In this document: piece by piece, positions 56,975 through 64,000 of the stretch | Position numbering within the stretch: the stretch's first letter is position 1 | Layout: every line of letters begins with the position of its first letter | DNA from: Sphingobium sp. SYK-6 | Lineage (GTDB): Bacteria > Pseudomonadota > Alphaproteobacteria > Sphingomonadales > Sphingomonadaceae | NCBI RefSeq assembly: GCF_000283515.1 | Contig: NC_015976.1 | Coordinates: 124,001-188,000 of the forward strand | Length of the DNA stretch: 64,000 nucleotides | Direction of reading: 5' to 3' | The notes under the pieces: model-generated | What the model was told of the DNA's origin: nothing | The model's database searches: none | What the model saw: the letters and a program-made list of their open reading frames with translations, nothing else | Translations under genes and position numbers: made by a program

Positions 56975-57665
56975 GATTCCACTCCACGGTCCAGTCGAGC
57001 CCTGCCGCGCCGCCGCGCTGGCGCAGCAGGGAAATATGCAATGCCGGATGACCAGGCGCATCGGCTTCCAGTGGGGACGATGGCAGGGACGCCACCTGCC
57101 ATCGCGTCTGCGCCGCGCTGGGCATCGCCCGTCCGCCCCGCAGGCGCAGCAGCAGTGGCGTCACGCCCGATGCCTCGGCGGCGAGCGTGAGTCGGCGGGT
57201 TGCGGTCAGGTCAAGCAAGGGCGGATTGCCGCCCAGTTCCAGCACCACCACGCCCAGTGCGGCGCAACGAAGCGCATCCACGCTCGTGCGCAGCAGGGCC
57301 CTGGCATCGGGCAGCACGCCTAGCAGCAGATGCGCGGGATCAAGCCCCAGATCGGCAAGGCCTGGACCATGCAGCCCGGCGCCTCGCTGGGCTGCATCCT
57401 CGCGCAGCCAGAGAATGGTGGGCGCGGCGCCTTGTGCCTGCGTGAGCAGGCAAGCCAGCATTGCCGCAAAGCCGGCGGTGCTGGCTTCGTCATGCCCTTC
57501 CCGAGGAAAGACTTCATGCAGCCGCCCGGCCGCAAGACCGCCGCCCAGCACCCGGTCGATCGCTTCCATGCCGAACGGGTGCAACGCCGGCGCGGTTACG
57601 CCACGGGGCGGCCCACCGGCGAGAGCCCGCTTGAAAGCAGGGGGAAGGCGACTCGTCTCATGCAT
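56844..57665 (-). CDS. imuA: ImuA, SulA/RecA-like mutasome factor
   Basis: ImuA (273 residues) is the RecA/SulA-like partner of ImuB and DnaE2. It contains FGMEAIDRVLGGGLAAGRLHE, a RecA-like beginning without a canonical Walker A, and the strongly conserved WNHEAACFRPAALPG near the end. The ATG at 57665 lies directly beside the LexA box (57666-57680), leaving no room for a Shine-Dalgarno, so translation may be leaderless or begin further in. It is the first gene of the operon. Confidence 0.92.
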   Translation of the reverse strand: MHETSRLPPAFKRALAGGPPRGVTAPALHPFGMEAIDRVLGGGLAAGRLHEVFPREGHDEASTAGFAAMLACLLTQAQGAAPTILWLREDAAQRGAGLHGPGLADLGLDPAHLLLGVLPDARALLRTSVDALRCAALGVVVLELGGNPPLLDLTATRRLTLAAEASGVTPLLLRLRGGRAMPSAAQTRWQVASLPSSPLEADAPGHPALHISLLRQRGGAAGLDWTVEWNHEAACFRPAALPGSRFPLPGSGSVPDAGSARDAGNDGGWRIAV

Positions 57666-57680
57666 GTTCTTATTATGTTC
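57666..57680 (-). promoter_or_regulatory. LexA (SOS) box of the imuA-imuB-dnaE2 operon
   Basis: The minus strand reads GAAC-ATAATAA-GAAC, a perfect match to the alphaproteobacterial SOS box GAAC-N7-GAAC. CATAAT inside it would serve as -10, with TTGACT 19 bp further upstream as -35. The box touches the imuA ATG, so LexA bound here blocks transcription and the mRNA would start at or just before the start codon. Confidence 0.85.
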
Positions 57681-57903
57681 TCAAGTGCGCCATGGGAGTC
57701 AAGGGACTTGGCCTAGTCCCGGGTCTCTGCCCTGCACGGGCTGGCTGGCTTTGGCCCCGCGCTCCCGCACCAGAAAGGCTGTCATTCCGTAACGGAAAAA
57801 AACATCACGGACAGCATGAGGGCTTTGCAGGAAAATTCCCAACCCTTGGGCTTGATTGCAAACTGATGGGAAATCATCAGGCCGCAAGCGCTTCTGAAAA
57901 ACC
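57681..57903. other. Intergenic stretch between imuA and the small secreted-protein promoter
   Basis: The sequence holds a promoter-like TTGACT for imuA near its left edge. Otherwise I see no gene or clear structure; the right half is less GC-rich than the surroundings. Confidence 0.4.
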
Positions 57904-57937
57904 GGCAATATCCTTTAAAAACAATGATATGCCTGTT

Positions 57938-57953
57938 TGGCACGCTTAATGCA
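57938..57953 (+). promoter_or_regulatory. Sigma54-type -24/-12 promoter
   Basis: TGGCACG-CTTA-ATGCA matches the RpoN consensus TGGCACG-N4-TTGCW at all but one base (A for T in the -12 block), and the T before it fits the preferred pyrimidine. Transcription would start about 12 bp after the GC at 57951-57952, at about 57963-57964. Upstream, GGCAATATC at 57904-57912 and GATATGCC at 57926-57933 form an imperfect inverted repeat. Confidence 0.5.
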
Positions 57954-57963
57954 CTAAGTCAGG

Positions 57964-57984
57964 TGCAAGCATCCCCCGCTTGCA
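57964..57984 (+). promoter_or_regulatory. 5'-terminal hairpin in the leader
   Basis: TGCAAGC (57964-57970) and GCTTGCA (57978-57984) form a perfect 7-bp stem with a 7-nt loop. It begins exactly at the predicted transcription start, a placement that commonly stabilises mRNA. Confidence 0.45.
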
Positions 57985-58009
57985 AGGTTCAAAGTGAGGA
58001 GAGTTCAAA

Positions 58010-58294
58010 ATGTCGAAGTTCAAGTCCCCCCTGGTTGCCGCTGCTGCTCTCGGCCTGTTCGCTGTTTCTGCTCCGGCGCTGGCCGGTACCGGCGAGCCCG
58101 TCCGCCACTATCAGGCCAAGACTGTCGAGACCGGTGGCGAGCCGCTCTACTGCGTCAAGGAAACGGTTGCCGGTTCGATGATCCCCCAGCGCGTCTGCAT
58201 GACGAAGCGCGGCTGGACCGAAGCGGGCGCCCGCGTCGTCGAGAAGGATGTCGAGGTGCTGGCAGTCAACGCCACCAAATATCCGCGCCGGTGA
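58010..58294 (+). CDS. Small secreted two-cysteine protein
   Basis: This 94-residue protein has a signal peptide (MSKFKSPLVAAAALGLFAV, cleavage near APALA) and a mature part of about 69 residues. Its two cysteines, in YCVKETVAG and VCMTKRGW, are 16 residues apart and could form a disulfide. It is basic and has no membrane segment. I do not know its function; similar short periplasmic proteins are widespread in sphingomonads. GAGGAG lies nine bases before ATG 58010. Strong expression is suggested by an excellent ribosome site and the sigma54-like promoter and 5' hairpin. Confidence 0.8.
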   Translation: MSKFKSPLVAAAALGLFAVSAPALAGTGEPVRHYQAKTVETGGEPLYCVKETVAGSMIPQRVCMTKRGWTEAGARVVEKDVEVLAVNATKYPRR

Positions 58295-58308
58295 TGCGCG
58301 AAGGCCGC

Positions 58309-58341
58309 GGCGCCGCTCCATTCCCCCTCAGGAGCGGCGCC
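58309..58341 (+). terminator. Strong hairpin after the small secreted-protein gene
   Basis: GGCGCCGCTCC (58309-58319) and GGAGCGGCGCC (58331-58341) form a perfect 11-bp stem with an 11-nt loop. No T run follows, so it may protect the mRNA 3' end rather than terminate. Confidence 0.5.
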
Positions 58342-58375
58342 GGCAGGCCCTGCATTCACTTCCAAGGCAAGCTTG

Positions 58376-58408
58376 CGGCCGCGACGCCAGAGACGTCGGC
58401 GGCCGTTT
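58376..58408 (+). terminator. Second hairpin with short T tract
   Basis: CGGCCGCGACG (58376-58386) pairs with CGTCGGCGGCCG (58394-58405), one bulged base, followed by TTT. It lies between the small gene and the 3' end of terC and may stop transcription from the left. Confidence 0.5.
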
Positions 58409-58413
58409 CACTT

Positions 58414-59196
58414 TCAGTGAGGGCGTATGTTTCCCTCAAGGGCCTCGGCTGCCTTTCCGGCCTCCCGTCGGCGACGCGCCATGATGTTGAGCCCCTCCAC
58501 AAGCGCCGAGAAGGCCATGGCGGCATAGACATAGCCCTTGGGCACATGCGCGCCGAACCCTTCCGCGATGAGCGTGGTGCCGATGAGCATCAGGAAGCTC
58601 AGCGCCAGCATGACCACCGTGGGATTGCGCTCGATGAAGTTGGCGAGCGGCGTCGCGGCGAACAACATGGTGCCGACCGCCACCACCACCGCGATCACCA
58701 TGATGGCGATATTGTCCGTCATGCCCACAGCGGTGATGATGCTGTCGATCGAGAAGACGAGATCGAGCAGGATGATCTGGCCCACTGCGGCGCCGAAGCC
58801 GATTCCCAGCGCGCCGGCATCGAACATCTCGTCGCCCGAACGGGGATCGATGTTGTGGTGGATTTCCTTGGTCGCTTTCCAGACGAGGAACAGGCCGCCC
58901 GCCACCAGGATCAGGTCGCGCCAGGAGAAAGGCTGGCCGAACGCCTCGAACAGCGGCGCGGTGAGCTGCATGATCCAGGCGATGGACGCGAGCAGCACGA
59001 GCCGCATGATCAATGCGAGGCCGATGCCGATCCGCCGTGCCCGGACCCGCTGATGTTCCGGCAGCTTGTTGCTGAGCACGGAGATGAAAATGAGATTGTC
59101 GATGCCCAGCACCACTTCCATGGTGACGAGCGTGGCGAGGGCCACCCAGGCGGCGGGTTCGCTCGCCAGGGCGGCAAGGCCTTCCATCATGACCAA
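58414..59196 (-). CDS. TerC family membrane protein
   Basis: This 260-residue membrane protein has seven to eight helices. TerC signatures are [20 protein letters not shown] and [18 protein letters not shown], which carry acidic residues in helices, and [20 protein letters not shown]. TerC proteins are linked to tellurite resistance and manganese export or insertion of metal-loaded proteins. The start may be 59196, 59190 or 59187. It follows the BI-1-like gene by about 30 bp on the same strand, so they likely form an operon. Confidence 0.88.
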   Translation of the reverse strand: MVMMEGLAALASEPAAWVALATLVTMEVVLGIDNLIFISVLSNKLPEHQRVRARRIGIGLALIMRLVLLASIAWIMQLTAPLFEAFGQPFSWRDLILVAGGLFLVWKATKEIHHNIDPRSGDEMFDAGALGIGFGAAVGQIILLDLVFSIDSIITAVGMTDNIAIMVIAVVVAVGTMLFAATPLANFIERNPTVVMLALSFLMLIGTTLIAEGFGAHVPKGYVYAAMAFSALVEGLNIMARRRREAGKAAEALEGNIRPH

Positions 59197-59225
59197 TCAG
59201 ACCTTTCGGCAGCCGGGAGAGCGCT

Positions 59226-59942
59226 TCACTCGCGCTCGCCGGTCAGGTTGAGCAGAAGCTGGAAGATGTTGACGAAGTTCAGGTAGAGCGACAGCGCCCC
59301 GAACACGGCCATCTTGCTCAGCGCCTCATGGCCGAGCGTTTCGGCATACTGCGCCTTGATGTTCTGCGTGTCCCACGCGGTGAGGCCCACGAACACCAGC
59401 ACACCGACGATCGAGATGACGAGTTGCAGCGCGCTGGAGCCCAGGAAGAGGTTCACGAGCATCGCGATCAGCACGCCGATCAGGCCCATCATCAGGAAGC
59501 TGCCGAAGCGCGAGAGATCGGCTTTGGTCGTATAGCCGTAGAGGCTCATCGCCGTGAACATCGCCGCGGCAATGAAGAAGGTCTGCGCGATGCTGGTGCC
59601 CGTGAAGACCAGGAAGATCGACGCCATGGAGACGCCCATGGTGGCCGCGAACGCCCAGTAGGTCGCTTGCGCGGCGAACGCGCTCATCTTCTCGATGCGG
59701 AAGGAGAAGAAGAACACGAAGGCCAGCGGGGCGAACATGAAGACCCATTTGAGCGGCGTGCCGAAGATGGCGCTGACGAGCGCCGGCGTCGACGCCACGA
59801 CCAGCGCCACGATGCCGGTGAGGAGAACGCCCGACGCCATATAATTGTAGACGCGCAGCATGTGCGCTCGCAGGCCGGCGTCAAAAAGGGCCGCATCCTG
59901 GGGCACGCCGCCGCGTGAGAGAACCCGCTCTTGTTCGTACAT
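59226..59942 (-). CDS. Bax inhibitor-1/YccA family membrane protein
   Basis: This 238-residue protein has seven membrane helices and the BI-1 features DAGLRAHMLRVYNYMASGVL, QATYWAFAATMGVSMASIFL and DTQNIKAQYAE. Bacterial members such as YccA and YbhL interact with the FtsH protease or act as pH-sensitive calcium leak channels. GAGG sits eight bases before ATG 59942, inside one arm of a hairpin (59952-59976), so translation may be controlled. terC follows. Confidence 0.9.
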   Translation of the reverse strand: MYEQERVLSRGGVPQDAALFDAGLRAHMLRVYNYMASGVLLTGIVALVVASTPALVSAIFGTPLKWVFMFAPLAFVFFFSFRIEKMSAFAAQATYWAFAATMGVSMASIFLVFTGTSIAQTFFIAAAMFTAMSLYGYTTKADLSRFGSFLMMGLIGVLIAMLVNLFLGSSALQLVISIVGVLVFVGLTAWDTQNIKAQYAETLGHEALSKMAVFGALSLYLNFVNIFQLLLNLTGERE

Positions 59943-59951
59943 GGCAAAAAC

Positions 59952-60037
59952 CTCGTTTGCTTGCTGTCCAAACGAGTGGCTCTTCTGCCGTTTTCAGGAA
60001 CATCAACAAAACGGCCGGCATCGAGCGCACTCGATGC
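59952..60037 (-). promoter_or_regulatory. Three consecutive hairpins upstream of the BI-1 gene
   Basis: Within 86 bp there are three perfect 8-bp inverted repeats: CTCGTTTG 59952-59959 with CAAACGAG 59969-59976, GCCGTTTT 59987-59994 with AAAACGGC 60008-60015, and GCATCGAG 60018-60025 with CTCGATGC 60030-60037. On the minus strand the first one masks the Shine-Dalgarno GAGG of the BI-1 gene. This could be a structured 5' leader or a small RNA. No promoter is evident. Confidence 0.5.
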
Positions 60038-60241
60038 GGTCCGACATCACGACCGCCGAAACGATCGCCAGAGGGGCCCGGCCCGCATTGCTGCCATAAA
60101 TAGAGGCATGGACCCCGCAAATCAATGATCCTGCGCGGCAGGCGCCTTGCATGGCCAATATTCTTCGCGTGGTGCGCGCCGAGGGCATCTCCTTCGCAGT
60201 CGCAGCAAAATAGCGCTTGATTCCGGAAGGCCCCGGTGACA

Positions 60242-60278
60242 GGAGCCCACGGCCCACTGGAAAGAGGCGGTGGGCTCC
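60242..60278 (+). promoter_or_regulatory. Hairpin in the ligA leader
   Basis: GGAGCCCAC (60242-60250) and GTGGGCTCC (60270-60278) form a perfect 9-bp stem around a 19-nt loop, 37 bp before the ligA ATG. No T run follows, so it is not an obvious terminator. The 278 bp before ligA contain no gene. Confidence 0.4.
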
Positions 60279-60315
60279 ATTATATCTTCAAACCGTCCGA
60301 TCGAAAGGTCAGGCC

Positions 60316-61586
<1,271 letters not shown>

Positions 61587-61655
61587 CCACTCCGGACCGC
61601 GGCTGCGCGCCGGCAGCCTGTTGGACGGACGGGCAAAGCGCATTATGGGCCCTGC

Positions 61656-63278
61656 ATGATCCGCCTTTCCGGCCTCACCCTCCCGCTCGACCATCCGGTC
61701 GAGGCCATGGCTCCGGCCATCTGCGCGCGGCTGGGCATTCCAGCCGAGGACCTGCAGCATTTCGAGATCGTCCGGCGCGGCAATGACGCGCGGCGCAAGA
61801 GCGCGATCCTGCTTGTCTACATGCTCGATGTCGCGCTGCGTGACGAGGCCGCCGTCCTGGCGCGCTTCGCAGGCGATCACGAGGTCCGCGCGCGGCCGGA
61901 CACCGACTATCATTTCGTCGCGAAAGCGCCCGAAGGCTGGTCCGGCCTGCGCCCGGTCGTCATCGGGGCCGGGCCATGCGGCCTGTTCGCCGGGCTCCTG
62001 CTGGCGCAGATGGGTTTCCGCCCGATCATCCTCGATCGGGGCAAGGTGGTGCGCGAGCGGACCAAGGACACCTGGGGCCTGTGGCGCCGGTCAGTCCTGA
62101 ACCCGGACAGCAATGTCCAGTTCGGGGAGGGGGGCGCGGGCACCTTTTCCGACGGCAAGCTCTACTGCCGCGTCAAGGATCCGCGTTTCCTCGGGCGCAA
62201 GGTGCTGGAGGAGTTCGTGAAGGCCGGCGCTCCGGAGGACATCCTCACCGAGGCGCATCCTCATATCGGCACGTTCCGGCTCGTCACCATGGTGGAGAAC
62301 ATGCGCCGCACCATCGAGGCGCTGGGCGGCGAATATCGCTGGCAGACCCGCGTCGATGATCTCGCGCTGGATCGGGACGGGGAAGGCCGCATGGCCCTGC
62401 GCGGCCTGCATCTGCAGGATGGCAGCTTTCTGGAAGCCGACCATGTGGTCCTCGCCATCGGCCATAGTGCCCGCCCGACTTTCGAGATGCTGCATGCGCG
62501 CGGCGTTTACATGGAAGCCAAGCCCTTCTCCATCGGCGTGCGCATCGAGCATCCGCAGAGCTGGGTGGATGAAGCGCGCTACGGGGCCTGCGCGAAGCAC
62601 CCGATCCTGGGCGCAGCGGCCTACAGCCTCGCGCATCATTGCGACAACGAGCGCACGGTCTACAGCTTCTGCATGTGCCCCGGCGGGCGGGTCGTGGCGG
62701 CCACGTCCGAGGAAGGGCGCGTGGTGACCAACGGTATGAGCCAATATTCCCGCGCGGAGTTCAACGCCAATAGCGGGCTCGTCGTCGGCATCGAGCCCGC
62801 GCGGGATTATCCGGACGGGCCGCTCGCCGGCATCGCGCTGCAGCGTCACTGGGAGAGCCAGGCCTTTCTCGCCGGCGGTTCCGACTATCGCGCGCCAGCG
62901 CAGACCGTGGGCGACTTTCTTGCAGAACGCCCGTCAACAGCCACCGGCTCGGTCATCCCCAGCTACAAGCCGGGCGTGACGATGACCGATCTCTCCGCCT
63001 GCCTGCCTCCGTTCGTCATTGAGGCCTTCCGGGAAGCCTTGCCCGCCTTCGGCAAGCAGATCCGCAACTATGACCATCCTGACGCCGTGATGACGGGCGT
63101 GGAGACGCGCACTTCGTCTCCCGTCCGAATCACGCGTGGCAGGGACTTCCAGAGCCTGAACGTGGCGCGGCTGTTTCCGGCCGGGGAGGGCGCCGGCTAT
63201 GCCGGAGGCATTCTCTCGGCGGCGATGGACGGTATCAAGGTCGCGGAAGCCGTCGGGAAAAGCATCCTGGCGCGCTGA
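61656..63278 (+). CDS. COG2509-type FAD-dependent dehydrogenase
   Basis: This 540-residue protein belongs to the COG2509 group of uncharacterised FAD oxidoreductases. An N-terminal ferredoxin-like domain (about 1-90, ISLVYMLDV-type strand) precedes the dinucleotide-binding motif VIGAGPCGLFAGLLLAQMG at residue 107. Other conserved pieces are NVQFGEGGAGTFSDGKLYCR, SFCMCPGGRVVAATSEEG and a C-terminal GEGAGYAGGILSAAMDG. The substrate is unknown. It is co-directional with ligAB, 69 bp downstream, but its role in aromatic metabolism is not shown. Confidence 0.87.
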   Translation: MIRLSGLTLPLDHPVEAMAPAICARLGIPAEDLQHFEIVRRGNDARRKSAILLVYMLDVALRDEAAVLARFAGDHEVRARPDTDYHFVAKAPEGWSGLRPVVIGAGPCGLFAGLLLAQMGFRPIILDRGKVVRERTKDTWGLWRRSVLNPDSNVQFGEGGAGTFSDGKLYCRVKDPRFLGRKVLEEFVKAGAPEDILTEAHPHIGTFRLVTMVENMRRTIEALGGEYRWQTRVDDLALDRDGEGRMALRGLHLQDGSFLEADHVVLAIGHSARPTFEMLHARGVYMEAKPFSIGVRIEHPQSWVDEARYGACAKHPILGAAAYSLAHHCDNERTVYSFCMCPGGRVVAATSEEGRVVTNGMSQYSRAEFNANSGLVVGIEPARDYPDGPLAGIALQRHWESQAFLAGGSDYRAPAQTVGDFLAERPSTATGSVIPSYKPGVTMTDLSACLPPFVIEAFREALPAFGKQIRNYDHPDAVMTGVETRTSSPVRITRGRDFQSLNVARLFPAGEGAGYAGGILSAAMDGIKVAEAVGKSILAR

Positions 63279-63326
63279 GAGAGCGACCAGGAGCTTGCAC
63301 CCGCCCGCTCCCCCCGTGAATTCTGC

Positions 63327-63354
63327 TTGACCTTCTTACTCTACTTAATAGATT
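63327..63354 (+). promoter_or_regulatory. Candidate promoter of the last gene
   Basis: TTGACC at 63327-63332, a 16-bp AT-rich spacer and TAGATT at 63349-63354 (4 of 6 for -10) lie in a local drop of GC content. It is 144 bp before the next start codon. Confidence 0.4.
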
Positions 63355-63497
63355 GAGTTTCGCGGCCGATCGGGATCTTTGATCACAGGCGCGCCCGAGG
63401 CGACAACGCCAGGTCCGCGGTTGCCCTTCCGAAATACGGAAATGCGCCGCGATGCTTTTTCAGACGCTCGGCACCCCTCATGGCTCGAGGTCCATTC

Positions 63498-63968
63498 ATG
63501 CTGCATTCTTCCTTGCGTCGGTTCATCACGCCTTTTCAGCAGGCCAATCTTCGCCGGCATGCCGCGTACCTTCTGTCGCTTCCCGCCGGTTATGAAGCGT
63601 TCGACATGAGGCGCATCACGAGTGAAGGTGCCCGGGGAGAGAGCCGCGCACCAGCCTATCTGCCGGCGGAGGGGATCGTCTGCTGCGCGATCGGCCATGG
63701 ACCCAGAGCGGGCTTCGCGCCGGACGGAACGGAGAACTGGTATCGCTACTCCTGCCGCTATTTCATCGATGCCGGCGCAGGCTATTGGAGCGATGACGAG
63801 GAGTCTCCGGCGCGGGAGGCCTGGCTCTGGTGCTTCGACACGCTCTGGGCGGCCAGCGACAACAGCAGCGAGGGGGCGGCCCGCCGCATCCTCTGGCTGC
63901 TGGATCATGGCCTGCCCCCGCTCGCGGAGGCGCAGCGAGAAGGACTGGCGCCCCTGTGCTATCGCTGA
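63498..63968 (+). CDS. Unrecognised soluble protein
   Basis: This 156-residue protein is not known to me. It has no signal peptide or membrane helix and is rich in aromatic residues in the middle: ENWYRYSCRYFIDAGAGYW, then DDEESPAREAWLWCFDTLW, with four cysteines in the chain. The start at 63498 is chosen because GAGG lies six bases upstream (63492 side); an ATG at 63480 lacks a ribosome site. A TTGACC/TAGATT promoter candidate lies about 140 bp upstream. It ends 32 bp before the window edge. Confidence 0.65.
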   Translation: MLHSSLRRFITPFQQANLRRHAAYLLSLPAGYEAFDMRRITSEGARGESRAPAYLPAEGIVCCAIGHGPRAGFAPDGTENWYRYSCRYFIDAGAGYWSDDEESPAREAWLWCFDTLWAASDNSSEGAARRILWLLDHGLPPLAEAQREGLAPLCYR

Positions 63969-64000
63969 TCGCGATGCCGGAATGAGAGCGCGAGGGCCTT

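Overview
The window is ordinary chromosomal DNA, GC-rich and densely coding, from an alphaproteobacterium. It most likely belongs to the Sphingomonadaceae (Sphingomonas/Sphingobium/Novosphingobium group). This rests on the protocatechuate 4,5-dioxygenase pair ligAB, the alphaproteobacterial SOS box (GAAC-N7-GAAC) in front of imuA-imuB-dnaE2, a single PEP-CTERM protein, a class II DAHP synthase, and the rsmB-rpe-heparinase-purH gene order. I found no rRNA, tRNA, CRISPR array, insertion sequence, prophage or plasmid function. The species call is inference.

Layout. 1-2.8 kb: the end of hisZ, an Fnr-type oxygen sensor with a likely autoregulatory box, and a divergent hemerythrin-like gene with its own near-perfect FNR box. 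2.8-9.6 kb: a three-gene operon of a transglutaminase/DUF2126 amidoligase, a circularly permuted ATP-grasp/alpha-E protein and a second transglutaminase; it looks like a peptide-synthesis or peptide-tagging system of unknown product. 9.6-17 kb: rpsT, HdeD and AI-2E-type membrane proteins, an Rrf2-GFA-ArsC-like operon, DAHP synthase, and an XRE-SulP pair. 17-25 kb: a 2-hydroxyacid dehydrogenase, cysS, a PEP-CTERM protein, infC, thrS, and a small three-gene membrane-protein/HTH operon. 25-37 kb: a methyltransferase, YjgN and M48 membrane proteins, a HWE histidine kinase, a hydrolase, a repeat protein, a long-chain acyl-CoA synthetase, a gamma-glutamyltransferase lipoprotein, a frameshifted EI24 gene, queG and a Tat-exported MsrB. 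37-42.5 kb: a flavoprotein-GtrA-glycosyltransferase-like operon, a TonB-like protein and a DUF6152 protein. 42.5-50.6 kb: rsmB-rpe-heparinase-purH-M1 aminopeptidase, all leftward. 50.7-57.7 kb: an FMN-dependent alpha-hydroxyacid oxidase and the SOS mutasome operon. 57.7-64 kb: a small secreted protein with a sigma54-like promoter, terC and BI-1 genes with hairpins in the leader, ligAB, a COG2509 flavoprotein and an unrecognised protein.

Regulatory signals that can be read directly: two FNR boxes, one LexA box abutting the imuA start codon, a -24/-12 element, several perfect palindromes in front of autoregulator-like HTH genes, intrinsic terminators after rpsT and the PEP-CTERM gene, and three consecutive hairpins in front of BI-1. 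The best candidate for an under-described system is the 2.8-9.6 kb amidoligase operon. The most unusual non-coding stretches are 57904-57984, 59952-60037 and 23554-23613.
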